Assembly: GCF_900129975.1 (NCBI RefSeq)
Contig: NZ_FSRG01000004.1
Coordinates: forward strand, 744,001-808,000
DNA: 64,000 nucleotides
Source: Halodesulfovibrio marinisediminis DSM 17456
GTDB taxonomy: Bacteria > Desulfobacterota > Desulfovibrionia > Desulfovibrionales > Desulfovibrionaceae
Direction: 5' to 3'
Numbering within the stretch: the first letter of the stretch is position 1; every line of letters begins with the position of its first letter. The translations under genes were made by a program, and so were the position numbers. Under the pieces are notes generated by a model, which saw only the letters and a list, made by a program, of their open reading frames with translations, was not told the DNA's origin and made no database searches. Below, piece after piece: positions 38,183 to 46,782 of the stretch.

Positions 38183-38737
38183 TTACTGGGTGGCAAAGAT
38201 TGTCGGGATAGCAGGAGTAATTGCTTCCTGTAATAACTCTGCAAGCAACGGTTCAATGATGTTTGTGTAAGGTACACCTTGTTTAACTACGGTTGCTTTG
38301 TAGGTTGTTGGCAGGTCATCATTTATGGCGATAGTGAGTGTGAGTTCTCCGCGGTATTCCATGGCAGAAAGGGGAGTTACTTGAAGCTGGGTAATGGTTC
38401 CGGTTACGCGGGTTGGGAGCGTTTTAATTTGATCAGGGCTGATAACGTAAGTGACAGCTGCCCCTTGGCGTACCAGTTCATTTTCAAGTCCACGTGTAAC
38501 CCATGCGGCTACATTGGAGACGGGAGCAAGTTCTTTGCCTTGGTCAATGCCAAGAACTTGAGTCGGGCGTGTGTCGGTAAATTGCACAAGGCCGATATTG
38601 GCATGGTGTTGGGTTTGTACGGCAGGGAGTTTGTCTGCCGGAACGTATCGTAAACGAACTTGAGAAGATGCACAGCCGGAAATGGTCAGCAGTGCAGCGC
38701 AAAGAAGTAATACTAAAGATCGATGTGCGCCAAGCAT
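38183..38737 (-). CDS. YajG-like lipoprotein
   Basis: Predicted lipoprotein of 184 aa. Signal peptide MLGAHRSLVLLLCAALLTISGC ends in a lipobox (ISGC), so the mature N-terminus is lipidated Cys22, and Ala at +2 favours outer-membrane sorting by E. coli rules. The mature domain begins VRLRYVPADKLPAVQ and contains IGLVQFTDTRP, reminiscent of YajG and of CsgG-like small outer-membrane lipoproteins. Exact function unknown. GGAGG precedes the ATG at 38737. It overlaps nothing, but is 15 bp after the GyrI-like gene and 4 bp before the TPR gene. Confidence 0.8.
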   Translation of the reverse strand: MLGAHRSLVLLLCAALLTISGCASSQVRLRYVPADKLPAVQTQHHANIGLVQFTDTRPTQVLGIDQGKELAPVSNVAAWVTRGLENELVRQGAAVTYVISPDQIKTLPTRVTGTITQLQVTPLSAMEYRGELTLTIAINDDLPTTYKATVVKQGVPYTNIIEPLLAELLQEAITPAIPTIFATQ

Positions 38738-38752
38738 GTGGCCTCCAGAAGG

Positions 38753-39220
38753 TTATATGGGCTGAAGTGGGAGTAATAGTCTGGTGATGATTTCTTTATC
38801 GGCAGAAAAGTTGGTGTCGCTTAGATAGATTTCAATATTTGGTTGATCAGCAGGAGTTCTGCCGCTGGTAGGTAGCCATTTCCAGTACAGTTTTTCCCAG
38901 GCTTCATTGAGTGTGTTGTATGAACCCTTATGTGTGTACATGGCAAATTCACCGCCGGGAACAAATAGCTCTCGTGCTATGCCGGAATTATCCATTTCTG
39001 CAGATATACTTACTGCTGCATCATAGCGTAGCTGATCTTCCGGCGTTATTGTGGGATCGTGGCGTAAACCTAAAAATATTGAATGCCGTGACAGCAGACC
39101 ATTTTTGGCAATCCACAGGGAAAGCTGCTTCCACGCCTGTGGTGCAGACGTGTTATATGGACCAATTTCTCGAACAGCGGCTACGCGTATGTCGGGTAGC
39201 TTCTCAATAACAACTTCCAT
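38753..39220 (-). CDS. GyrI-like/AraC effector-binding domain protein
   Basis: Stand-alone small-molecule-binding domain of the GyrI (SHS2-type, SOUL-related) family, 155 aa. Typical blocks are the start EVVIEKLPDIRVAAVREIGPY, LGLRHDPTITPEDQLRYDAAV near residue 50-70, and the end NIEIYLSDTNF. Such proteins bind diverse amphipathic compounds or gyrase; no DNA-binding domain is attached here. AAGGAG precedes the ATG. It heads a likely three-gene transcript with the lipoprotein and TPR genes. Confidence 0.85.
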   Translation of the reverse strand: MEVVIEKLPDIRVAAVREIGPYNTSAPQAWKQLSLWIAKNGLLSRHSIFLGLRHDPTITPEDQLRYDAAVSISAEMDNSGIARELFVPGGEFAMYTHKGSYNTLNEAWEKLYWKWLPTSGRTPADQPNIEIYLSDTNFSADKEIITRLLLPLQPI

Positions 39221-39495
39221 GTAGAATGCTCCTTGTATTGCCCTCTGTTGTATAGCGAAATGCTATATAACAGCAACCCGTGAGTATCCGTATCAAAAAG
39301 ACAAATTGAGAGAGTGCAGCAGTCCTTGATTGGGGACGTTTTTTCTGTGTGCGATAGGTTATTGACATAATGGAAGATGAAAAAAGAGTTTATCGGGGCA
39401 AAAATGCCATAAAAAGCTCTCAACGCCTGAGAATTAACAGTTTTCGAGCCATTGGTTGTTGACAAACTGACTAAGCTTTGCGATTGCTCTTTGCT

Positions 39496-39538
39496 GGCGC
39501 GAGCGCCCGATTGGAAATTATCAGACCTTCGTGGTCTG
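39496..39538 (+). promoter_or_regulatory. Structured 5' leader of the HU gene
   Basis: GGCGC-GA-GCGCC (39496-39507) and CAGACC-N5-GGTCTG (39522-39538) would form two adjacent hairpins 30-75 bp upstream of the HU start. Within the 350-bp gap to the GyrI-like gene, TTGACA occurs at 39362-39367 and 39459-39464 as possible -35 elements; the second would place these hairpins in the transcript leader. Confidence 0.45.
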
Positions 39539-39570
39539 TTAAACTCATACATTATGTAACGGAGAACTTC

Positions 39571-39846
39571 ATGACTAAAGCTGAATTCGTAGAAAAGCTT
39601 TTCGCTAAAGCTAACCTTGCTTCTAAATCTCAGGCTGAAACTGTACTTGAATCTACTATTGAAACCATCACTGAAGCACTCATGGACGGTGATTCTGTAG
39701 TATTCACCGGTTTCGGTAGCTTCAAAGTTGTTGAGCGTGCAGCACGTAAAGGCCGCAACCCTCGCACTGGTGAAGAAATTGAGATTGCAGCAACTAAAGT
39801 TGTTAAGTTTACTCCAGGTAAAACTCTTAAAGAAGTTGTAAAATAA
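39571..39846 (+). CDS. hup: DNA-binding protein HU
   Basis: Nucleoid-associated protein that bends DNA as a dimer, 91 aa, full length. Helical start MTKAEFVEKLFAKANLASKS, GFGSFKVVERAARKGRNPRTGEEI with the DNA-binding arm and its intercalating Pro, and KVVKFTPGKTLKEVV at the end. The ATG at 39571 follows GGAG. Use of preferred codons (GCT, GTA, GGT) suggests high expression. The frame is open upstream of the ATG but that part is leader. It is convergent with the glycerate kinase gene, with a shared terminator. Confidence 0.97.
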   Translation: MTKAEFVEKLFAKANLASKSQAETVLESTIETITEALMDGDSVVFTGFGSFKVVERAARKGRNPRTGEEIEIAATKVVKFTPGKTLKEVVK

Positions 39847-40062
39847 TTCTTTGAGATCTACCTGATGCATTCAGGCTTTTGCCTGTTGCACTTATGCAGA
39901 TTGAACTAACTGTACGCAAAGCATACGTAAGAGCATAGAGTAGACTGCGTTTTCCACTATGTTTTCCGTTTTTGCGGCAACGCTGCAATGTGTGAGTTTC
40001 TATCAATCTGATGCGCTGATATTTTATCGGTTTTTTGTTCAAGCATCTTTTGCTTTGAATAT

Positions 40063-40100
40063 AAAAATCCCGGACAGACCTAGGTCTGTCCGGGATTTTT
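40063..40100. terminator. Bidirectional terminator between hup and glycerate kinase
   Basis: A perfect 38-bp palindrome: AAAAATCCCGGACAGAC followed by CTAG and the reverse complement. A- and T-runs at its edges make it an intrinsic terminator in both directions, serving the two convergent genes. Confidence 0.93.
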
Positions 40101-40122
40101 TTATTAGTTCTAAGCGCATGTA

Positions 40123-41451
40123 TTAAAAAGGTTCATGCTGTACCAACGTAATGCAAATATCCATTACGTTGGTGAGCGTCGGGCCGGTTTGCAGAAGATC
40201 TCCTGTGTTTCTCAGATAGTTGTAAGAGTCGTTATCTGCCAGATAAACTTGCGGGTCTATGCGGCACTCTTTAGCACGTGTCAGGGAGTCCGGAAGTGCA
40301 AAGCCGCCTGCAGCGTCAGTTGGGCCATCAGAACCATCAGTGCCTGCGCACAGCATTGCAATATTAGGACATCCATCAAGGGCAACTGCTGCCGCCAGTG
40401 CCATTTCCTGATTTCGGCCCCCAACTCCTTTCCCTGTCAGGGTAACTGTGGTTTCACCACCGGAGAGTAGGCAGAGCTTTCCTTTTTTAGAACTGATAAC
40501 ATTCTGAGCTTTTTGAGCGATCTCTTTGGCCACCGTACGTGCTTCACCTGTCATTGTTGAAGTCACAATTCGTGGTGTGTACCCAAGTTTTTTAGCTTTT
40601 ACTGCTGCAGCCTCTAAGGCTTGTTTATTTGTTGCTACAAGTAGATTCTGCACAGAATCAAAGACAGGGTCACCTACTTTGGGTGTTTCGTAGATTACGC
40701 CTTCAATCCCTTTTTCCATGTGTGCCAATATGTTGACAGGTACTTTGTCGATAAGCTTGTAGCGCTCAAAAATGTCCATGCAGTCTTTAAACGTGGAGTT
40801 GTCCGGCGAAGTAGGGCCGGAAGCAATAACGTCTAAACTGTCCCCTACGACATCTGAAATAATCAATGCTGCAAGTGGAGCCGGATATGCGGCACGGGCC
40901 AGGTTTCCGCTGCCGAATATGGACATGTGTTTACGAATCGCATTGATTTCATTAATTGTCGCGCCGCAGTCTAGAAGAAGTTGAGTTACTTGCTTGCCTT
41001 CGTCTAAAGAAATGCCGTCCACAAGTGCAGGTGTCAGGGCACTTGCTCCGCCTGTAATGCAGCAGAGTACAAGGTCTTTTTTTCCGGCTTTGGTAGCAAG
41101 ATCAAGAATAGCACGCGCACCGCGTTCGCCGTTGGCATCAGGAACAGGATGTGCTCCTTCTATTGTACGGATGATACGCAGCGGGACAGTGTGATCGTAT
41201 TTTACACAAATTACACCGTCAGTAATTTTGTCACCGAGTATTTCTTCGAGCTTTGCCGCCATGGGTGCAGCGCCTTTGCCGGCACCAACAACATAGATGT
41301 TCTCAAAGGTGTTGAGGTAATAAGTAACGTCGTCAATAAGCAGGGTATCTCCGTCAAGGGATACAAATCTACCGACGGCTTTATCCGGTGCAACCGCATT
41401 AAGCGCCGCGCCGAGTATTTCGTGTAACAGGTCTTTTGGATGTGCATTCAT
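40123..41451 (-). CDS. Glycerate 2-kinase (GckA/MOFRL type)
   Basis: Phosphorylates D-glycerate, typically to 2-phosphoglycerate, feeding glycolysis. The 442-aa protein has the N-terminal Rossmann domain with VVGAGKGAAPMA (near 60), the CITGGASALTPAL and NAIRKHMSIFGSGNLA blocks, and the C-terminal MOFRL domain (LSGGETTVTLTGKGVGGRNQEMALA; GTDGSDGPTDAAGG). The ATG at 41451 (MNAHPKDLL) is preferred to the longer frame; the ribosome site is weak (AGAG). The role could be in serine or glyoxylate-derived glycerate use; nothing nearby specifies it. Confidence 0.93.
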   Translation of the reverse strand: MNAHPKDLLHEILGAALNAVAPDKAVGRFVSLDGDTLLIDDVTYYLNTFENIYVVGAGKGAAPMAAKLEEILGDKITDGVICVKYDHTVPLRIIRTIEGAHPVPDANGERGARAILDLATKAGKKDLVLCCITGGASALTPALVDGISLDEGKQVTQLLLDCGATINEINAIRKHMSIFGSGNLARAAYPAPLAALIISDVVGDSLDVIASGPTSPDNSTFKDCMDIFERYKLIDKVPVNILAHMEKGIEGVIYETPKVGDPVFDSVQNLLVATNKQALEAAAVKAKKLGYTPRIVTSTMTGEARTVAKEIAQKAQNVISSKKGKLCLLSGGETTVTLTGKGVGGRNQEMALAAAVALDGCPNIAMLCAGTDGSDGPTDAAGGFALPDSLTRAKECRIDPQVYLADNDSYNYLRNTGDLLQTGPTLTNVMDICITLVQHEPF

Positions 41452-41723
41452 AGTGATTTTCTCTGGGAATAATCGGTTGACTAAAAGTGCTGCGATTACC
41501 AGAAAAGGAGAACTTCTCCAGCATGAGCAGCAAGAAAGATCCAAACTTTACACGTAAATGAATAATTATTTGTTTAAGCTGATGGTTGCGGAAGTGTTCA
41601 GCTTTATGTGCCTCCCCCAGTGTAATAGATTATGGTTCTTCGTGTCATCGCAATCATTCGATAACATCGATAAGGTTCCAGCGCTGTATCGTAGTGTGTC
41701 TCTACAGCGTCTCCAATATGAAA

Positions 41724-41759
41724 ATACGCCGCCACCCCTACGCGGGGATAACGGCGTAT
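41724..41759 (-). terminator. Terminator after lipA
   Basis: A two-tier stem, ATACGCCG/CGGCGTAT enclosing CCCC/GGGG, lies 11 bp after the lipA stop and is followed on the minus strand by TTTTC. The rest of the 318-bp gap up to glycerate kinase (41452-41723) shows no gene. Confidence 0.82.
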
Positions 41760-41769
41760 AGATACAATT

Positions 41770-42669
41770 CTATAAAGCAGTTTTTACAGCTTTGTTTTTT
41801 TCTTCTTCAGCAAACATTGCTGCGTTGTAAGAGGAGCGGACAAGTGGGGCACTGAACATATGTTTAACGCCCTTACTTTTGCCGTATTCTGCATACTCAT
41901 CAAAAACATCAGGGTGCACGTAGCGCTTCACTTCAGGGTGTAGACGAGAAGGGCGCATGTACTGACCGATTGTTACGATATCACAGTCAATTGCTGCAAG
42001 GTCGTCTATAACACCACGTACTTCTTCATCAGTTTCCCCCAGTCCAACCATAAGGCCGGACTTGGAACGGCAACCAGCTTCTTTAACCCGCTTGAGCAGG
42101 GTAATGCTCTGCTCATAATCTGCCTGCGGACGAATGTCGTCGTAATGCACAGGCGGGGTTTCTACGTTGTGGTTGATGATGTCCGGTTGGGCATCGATAA
42201 CCATTTGAAGGGAAGCCTTGCTACCCTGAAAATCAGGGATAAGAACTTCGATGCTACAGTCCGGAATTGTGTTGCGGACAGCACGGATTGTTTTTGCAAA
42301 GTGCTCTGCACCACCGTCTATCAAGTCGTCACGTGTTACAGAAGTAATAACCACATGCTTCAGACCGAGGCGTTTTGCGGCTTCAGCTACGCGAGCCGGT
42401 TCATCAGCATCAAGTTTTTCAACAGGATCATTACTGATATTGCAGAATGCACAGTTACGGGTGCATGTGTTGCCCATAATCAAAAAGGTCGCTGTGTGCG
42501 CCGTAAAACACTCAAACATGTTCGGGCACTTGGCACTTTGGCATACCGTATTAAGATTAAGGTCTTTTACCAGTTCTGTTGTTGCAGAATAGGTCTTGTT
42601 GCAAGGTATCTTAACCCTGAGCCAAGGTGGGATCCGCAAATACGGTTCTGAACGCTTCTGTGAGCACAT
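41770..42669 (-). CDS. lipA: Lipoyl synthase LipA
   Basis: Radical SAM enzyme that inserts two sulfurs into octanoyl groups on lipoyl domains and GcvH, consuming its auxiliary cluster. The 299-aa protein has the auxiliary motif CX4CX5C (Cys43, Cys48, Cys54), the radical SAM motif CX3CX2C (Cys69, Cys73, Cys76), and the C-terminal RSSY whose Ser ligates the auxiliary cluster. The ATG at 42669 lies inside lipB (59-bp overlap) with AGGAAGTG upstream, so translation is coupled to lipB, whose product supplies its substrate. Confidence 0.96.
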   Translation of the reverse strand: MCSQKRSEPYLRIPPWLRVKIPCNKTYSATTELVKDLNLNTVCQSAKCPNMFECFTAHTATFLIMGNTCTRNCAFCNISNDPVEKLDADEPARVAEAAKRLGLKHVVITSVTRDDLIDGGAEHFAKTIRAVRNTIPDCSIEVLIPDFQGSKASLQMVIDAQPDIINHNVETPPVHYDDIRPQADYEQSITLLKRVKEAGCRSKSGLMVGLGETDEEVRGVIDDLAAIDCDIVTIGQYMRPSRLHPEVKRYVHPDVFDEYAEYGKSKGVKHMFSAPLVRSSYNAAMFAEEEKNKAVKTAL

Positions 42670-43255
42670 GTTTCACTTCCTGCATGTCTATGTCATTGCG
42701 GCCAAGTTCTTTTTCGAGCGAAGTAGGCTCGGCATCAGCAAGACCACAAAGAGTGATTAATGAAAATAAATCGACGTCGTTTAAAACGTTGAATGCAAGT
42801 CCGTGGTAGCTTGTCCATTTACGCATGGCTATGCCAATGGAACAAATCTTTCTGTTCTCAATCCATACACCGGGTCTGTCTTCCTGCCTAGTGGTTTGCA
42901 ATCCGTAATGAGAACAGGTCTGTATGACGACCTCTTCAAGGTCGTGGAAGAGTCCGCGCATGCCTCCAGGTTTTTTGGCAACGCGAAATATTGGATATGC
43001 GACCAGCTGACCGGGGAAGTGGCAGGTGATATTGCCGCCTCGGGAAGACTGGGCAAGCTCAATGTTTTGTTGTTGTAGAAACTCATCGCTTACATGCAGG
43101 TTTTCTCTGCCGCCGTTGCGACCAAGCGTAATTACTGGCGGGTGTTCTAGCAGAAAAAGCGTTTCTTCCGCTCCTTCCACGACCTCGGCCAGAGTTTCTT
43201 TTTGAATCTTTTCAGCATCAGCGTAGGAGATGAGTCCCAAATCAACAACGCGCAT
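42611..43255 (-). CDS. lipB: Octanoyltransferase LipB
   Basis: Transfers octanoate from acyl carrier protein to lipoyl domains. The 214-aa protein has the conserved [17 protein letters not shown] block (near 72-88), the catalytic-region Lys in RKICSIG and the Cys in ITLCGL. AGGGA lies upstream of the ATG at 43255. It follows the Rsm22-type gene by 21 bp and overlaps lipA, so the transcript makes protein lipoylation enzymes together with an Fe-S-dependent methyltransferase. Confidence 0.95.
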   Translation of the reverse strand: MRVVDLGLISYADAEKIQKETLAEVVEGAEETLFLLEHPPVITLGRNGGRENLHVSDEFLQQQNIELAQSSRGGNITCHFPGQLVAYPIFRVAKKPGGMRGLFHDLEEVVIQTCSHYGLQTTRQEDRPGVWIENRKICSIGIAMRKWTSYHGLAFNVLNDVDLFSLITLCGLADAEPTSLEKELGRNDIDMQEVKHVLTEAFRTVFADPTLAQG

Positions 43256-43276
43256 TGTTTGTATCCCTATATTTAG

Positions 43277-44404
43277 CTATCGACGTTTTGGAAAAACTTC
43301 CAAAGCACCGGATTTAGCATCTCGATGTGGTTTGTCCTGCCACTCAACATCTACAAGGCTACCGCTTTCAAACTTTTCAGCCTCATGCAGTAAGGCAATT
43401 CCTTTACGAGAACAGGCGTAGCGAGCCTTCTGTTTTCTGCCCGGAATAAGTACTGGATCAGAAAGTACCCGTACGTTTTCCGTATACTCAGGGGCTGCCT
43501 TGCTTGCCAGAAGGAAGCTCAGGCTGACATTTTTGCGGTTCATACGAGCACGCTGGGTCAGATCACGCAGCCACAGCGGCGCATGGTCAGCTGTCATGTT
43601 AAAGTGACACCAGCTTGTTGCGCCGCGTTCAAGCATAGGACATTCCAGTTCATGAGGACATGGAGCCTGCGGCAGGAAGCCTTCTTCGAGAAGACCTTCA
43701 CGGGTGAGTCCGATAATTTTGCCGCCAAGGCGTGTGCCTGGTTCAATAAAAAGAATAGAGCCGTCTTCTTTACATGCAGCAGCCATGTTGTAGGAAAGCT
43801 CAACGAAGCGGTCTTCCATAGTTTGTCCGCGACTTGGAGAAAGCTCATTCAGTACATTTGCACCGGCAACTAACGCCATTTTGCCGTAGTTGCTGCGTAA
43901 GCTTTTTTCAAGAGTATCGCGTTGTAGCTTGATTTTCCAAGGACCTTTGCCTGGCTCAACACCAGCCATTACCTCAAAGATACGGCGACCGTGTTCCATT
44001 GGCTTTTTGGCTACGTCTGTACAGATAAACGTAAGGTCTTTGTTACGTAGGTCAGGACGACTTAGCCATAATGCCTGCACAAAAGTGAGCGGGCCGGAGC
44101 CTAAATCTAAAATGGTATCGCCATTCTTCAGTGGAACGTGCAGCTGTGGCAGCAGCCACGAAAGTCTGTACAGGTTCCATGGGAGGAAAAAGCGAAGGTA
44201 TGCAGAAAGGGTACGCGGGGTAGCCCAATAGTTGGCGCGCATACCACCACGTTCGTTGGTAAGCATACGTGACAGATCTGCCACAGCGTATGGCAGGTCG
44301 CGTCTGTGAGCCGCCTTGATAGGCATGGCTTTGTTTAAAACTTTATCGTATCCGTCTAAAACACTACGGATTTTTGCTGTCGGGAATGAAAGAACTGTGC
44401 TCAT
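43277..44404 (-). CDS. Rsm22-family ribosomal methyltransferase-like protein
   Basis: Member of the Rsm22/METTL17 family, which in mitochondria assists small-subunit assembly and binds a 4Fe-4S cluster; bacterial function is unproven. The 375-aa protein has a SAM-binding motif ILDLGSGPLTFVQAL at residues 98-112, ANVLNELSP near 182 and four family cysteines: Cys249, Cys255, Cys266 and Cys331 (CPHELECP...SWCHF...YACSRKG). Its ATG overlaps the stop of the preceding RACo-like gene by 4 bp (ATGA). The next gene is lipB, so three of four products in this row bind or use Fe-S clusters. Confidence 0.88.
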   Translation of the reverse strand: MSTVLSFPTAKIRSVLDGYDKVLNKAMPIKAAHRRDLPYAVADLSRMLTNERGGMRANYWATPRTLSAYLRFFLPWNLYRLSWLLPQLHVPLKNGDTILDLGSGPLTFVQALWLSRPDLRNKDLTFICTDVAKKPMEHGRRIFEVMAGVEPGKGPWKIKLQRDTLEKSLRSNYGKMALVAGANVLNELSPSRGQTMEDRFVELSYNMAAACKEDGSILFIEPGTRLGGKIIGLTREGLLEEGFLPQAPCPHELECPMLERGATSWCHFNMTADHAPLWLRDLTQRARMNRKNVSLSFLLASKAAPEYTENVRVLSDPVLIPGRKQKARYACSRKGIALLHEAEKFESGSLVDVEWQDKPHRDAKSGALEVFPKRR

Positions 44405-45942
44405 ATAAATGTAAAGCGCATGTGGCGCATAAATGTTTGCGTGAAGTCGGGGTCTGCGGTCAGATCAACGGCTTCACAGTTTGCGGTCAGGCTTTCTGCC
44501 ATGCTGCGTAGGGTGGGGTCAATAAGCATCAGTTCAGCTCCCTTCAGGGAGGTGTTATTTACAGCTTCCACTCTGGAGCCCATTCCAGCCGGAATAAATC
44601 CTAATCCTTCGAGATCTTGCACTGCTGCGTGCTCTCCGAGGGCACCGGCAAGATATATTTTTTTCAACTGTGCTGCAGAAATTTCTGCGGTTTCCAGAAT
44701 ACGGGTAAGTGCAAAAGTAAATGCTGCCTTTACCTTGAGGAACTCTTCAATATCTTCTGCAGAAAGGTACATGCTGTCAGGCAGCGCTAAGTGCTGGATG
44801 CCGTGACGAATTTCCAGACGTTCTGCCAGCCGCGCACCCAGTCCCTGAGTTTGCTTTTCAATAAACAGGCCGTCGTTGGATATGAAATTGATTTTGCGTA
44901 ATGCATGGATCAGAGCAAGATAGCCTGTCCCGCTGATCCCGTCTGAATATTTTCCATCGAGAACTGACGGCACAAGACCATTAGGGGTTAATTTGTACGA
45001 TGTAGCAATACCCTTGGCTGCAGTTGCACCATAATGCAGACCGACGCCCTCCAGTGCAGGCCCAAGTGCAACACTGGTTACAAGGTAGTTGTCCGGACTG
45101 AGAGCAAGAATGAATTCTCCGTTGGTACCCATGTCAGTAAGGACAAAAGGGTATTCCGGTTTTTTCTGTAATATTGAAGTCAGTCCGGCGGTTAAATCTC
45201 CGCCTACAAATGGCGCTGCCAGGGGCGCAATATACGCAGGTGGTAAGTCTGCGATTGTTTCTACTGTTCCACCCTTGTAGGTAAGTTTGTATGGGGCGGT
45301 AGCAAGTCCGGATGTATCAAGCCCTAAAAGCAGATAAGTCATGGCAGGGTTTGCCGCAATGGCAAGAGAGTCTACAGAACCAAAGGAATCTTCGGTAAGC
45401 TCTCCAATGAGTTCTGTAATCCTGCTGACAACAAGGTCTTGTAGAATTTCTTTTCCGGAGTCTGTTGTGGCAAAGCTGAGGCGGGACATAATTTCTGATC
45501 CGGCACCCATTTGAGGGTTAGGTTCAGACCCGAAAGCGATGCGTTTTTTTCCGTCCAGCAGCGTCCAGTGCATACTGGTGGTGCCCAAGTCTATAGCAAG
45601 GTGTAACGATTTGCTGCTGGATTCCGCGATTTCGACATGTCGGATATAGGAATTTTTCGGTATTTCAATAACCATTCCGTCTTCCGGTTCATGTCTACAT
45701 GCCAGTCGCCAGCCCGCGTCAATGGCATGTTCTTTAAAGATGAGAGTGTCAGGTCCAACAGGAAGTGGCGCATTTTCCACGAAGCGTACTCTGCATTTTC
45801 CGCACTGACCCAATCCTGAGCAGAGGGGAGGGGCAGGAACAAGTCCGCTGGTAAAAATAACCTGAGCCAAGGTACGAGGCTCTGCCTGAGGAACATGAAG
45901 GGACTTTTTCCGACCGGTGTAATCAATGATGGTAATCTGCAT
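44401..45942 (-). CDS. RACo-like ferredoxin/ASKHA ATPase (corrinoid activator family)
   Basis: 513-aa protein with an N-terminal plant-type 2Fe-2S domain (Cys41, Cys47, Cys50, Cys82, spaced CX5CX2C then C) and a C-terminal ASKHA ATPase (DUF4445) starting at about residue 112 with the phosphate motif LAIDLGTTSMHW and TDMGTNGEFIL. Characterised relatives such as RACo and RamA use ATP to reduce the corrinoid cofactor of methyltransferases back to Co(I). No corrinoid methyltransferase is adjacent, so the client is unknown, although cobS is 4 kb away. The ATG at 45942 lacks a clear ribosome site. First of the row RACo-like, Rsm22, lipB, lipA. Confidence 0.9.
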   Translation of the reverse strand: MQITIIDYTGRKKSLHVPQAEPRTLAQVIFTSGLVPAPPLCSGLGQCGKCRVRFVENAPLPVGPDTLIFKEHAIDAGWRLACRHEPEDGMVIEIPKNSYIRHVEIAESSSKSLHLAIDLGTTSMHWTLLDGKKRIAFGSEPNPQMGAGSEIMSRLSFATTDSGKEILQDLVVSRITELIGELTEDSFGSVDSLAIAANPAMTYLLLGLDTSGLATAPYKLTYKGGTVETIADLPPAYIAPLAAPFVGGDLTAGLTSILQKKPEYPFVLTDMGTNGEFILALSPDNYLVTSVALGPALEGVGLHYGATAAKGIATSYKLTPNGLVPSVLDGKYSDGISGTGYLALIHALRKINFISNDGLFIEKQTQGLGARLAERLEIRHGIQHLALPDSMYLSAEDIEEFLKVKAAFTFALTRILETAEISAAQLKKIYLAGALGEHAAVQDLEGLGFIPAGMGSRVEAVNNTSLKGAELMLIDPTLRSMAESLTANCEAVDLTADPDFTQTFMRHMRFTFI

Positions 45943-46112
45943 AGTAGGGAGACCATGCCATAAAACATGTCAGGAAGAAAGCAGGACTATTCTTACGTTT
46001 AATCTTGAAGGTTGAGAATATGATTGAAAGCAGGTACGTTGCTCTAGTTTCACTAAAGTCTATAATGGGTGTGTTGTCGTCCTCAGCCTAACGTTTATGA
46101 AAAGAGGTGGGA

Positions 46113-46565
46113 ATGGATCTTTTGGTCTTAGGATTCTGTGGGCTTATTTTTGTATGTTTGGTTGCGGGATGCAATTTTTTCGCAACAACCAGAATGCACG
46201 ATAAGATTAACGCTTCGAAGCAGGCACGCCGTGCCCTGCACAATGAAGTTTCTGAATTACAGGCAGCACTCATCTCCAAGCGTGAAGAGAAGAAAATTGT
46301 GATTAATAAACTGCGCATGGCAAGGGCTGAATCCAGCTCGCAGAAGGAGGTGGTAATGGATGTAAATCCCAGTACCCCCAGCAGAGCGCAGGGAAACTTC
46401 GAACAAGAGCTGGTAAGTCAAAAAATAATCACTGAGCGTGAACTTGACCGGGTAAAAAATTACCGTCGGTCAACTTCCTGTCCATATGATGTTGGAGAAA
46501 CAATTATCATGCTCGGATATGCAAGCCAGCATGATGTGGACAGGGTGAGAGAAAAATATTCGTAA
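46113..46565 (+). CDS. Membrane-anchored coiled-coil protein with an MshEN-like C-terminus
   Basis: Not a recognised family as a whole, 150 aa. One N-terminal hydrophobic segment (LLVLGFCGLIFVCLVAGCNFF) contains a lipobox-like VAGC, but there is no positive n-region, so a membrane anchor is more likely than lipidation. A coiled coil follows (about residue 35-75, HNEVSELQAALISKREEKK), then a linker, then residues 95-150 resembling one half of an MshEN/T2SE N-terminal domain (LVSQKIITERELDRV; VGETIIMLGYASQHDVDRV). MshEN domains can bind c-di-GMP. AAGAGGTGG precedes the ATG at 46113. It lies upstream of fliM, same strand, 217 bp apart. Confidence 0.75.
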   Translation: MDLLVLGFCGLIFVCLVAGCNFFATTRMHDKINASKQARRALHNEVSELQAALISKREEKKIVINKLRMARAESSSQKEVVMDVNPSTPSRAQGNFEQELVSQKIITERELDRVKNYRRSTSCPYDVGETIIMLGYASQHDVDRVREKYS

Positions 46566-46607
46566 CAAACCAGTGTGTTAGTGTGAATGGTCAATAGGAG
46601 GAATTGT

Positions 46608-46682
46608 GTGTCTACGCTCTGTATACTTTTAGGTATGCATTACAGTGAGAGTAGACAGGGTATTGGCATTAATAGTGCATAA
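46608..46682 (+). CDS. Possible 24-codon micro-ORF before fliM
   Basis: A GTG at 46608 stands exactly 6 bp after AGGAGG, the best ribosome site in the gap, and opens a frame of 24 codons (MSTLCILLGMHYSES...) ending TAA at 46682. It may be a small protein or leader peptide for fliM, which begins 100 bp later, or chance. Confidence 0.25.
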   Translation: MSTLCILLGMHYSESRQGIGINSA

Positions 46683-46782
46683 TAATTACCCAGACACATG
46701 TTGTGTCAAAAAATTCCTACTTGATTACTCGCTATGTGCTCTGCACAACGCATGAGTACAGGTTTTCGGAGATACAGGACGT

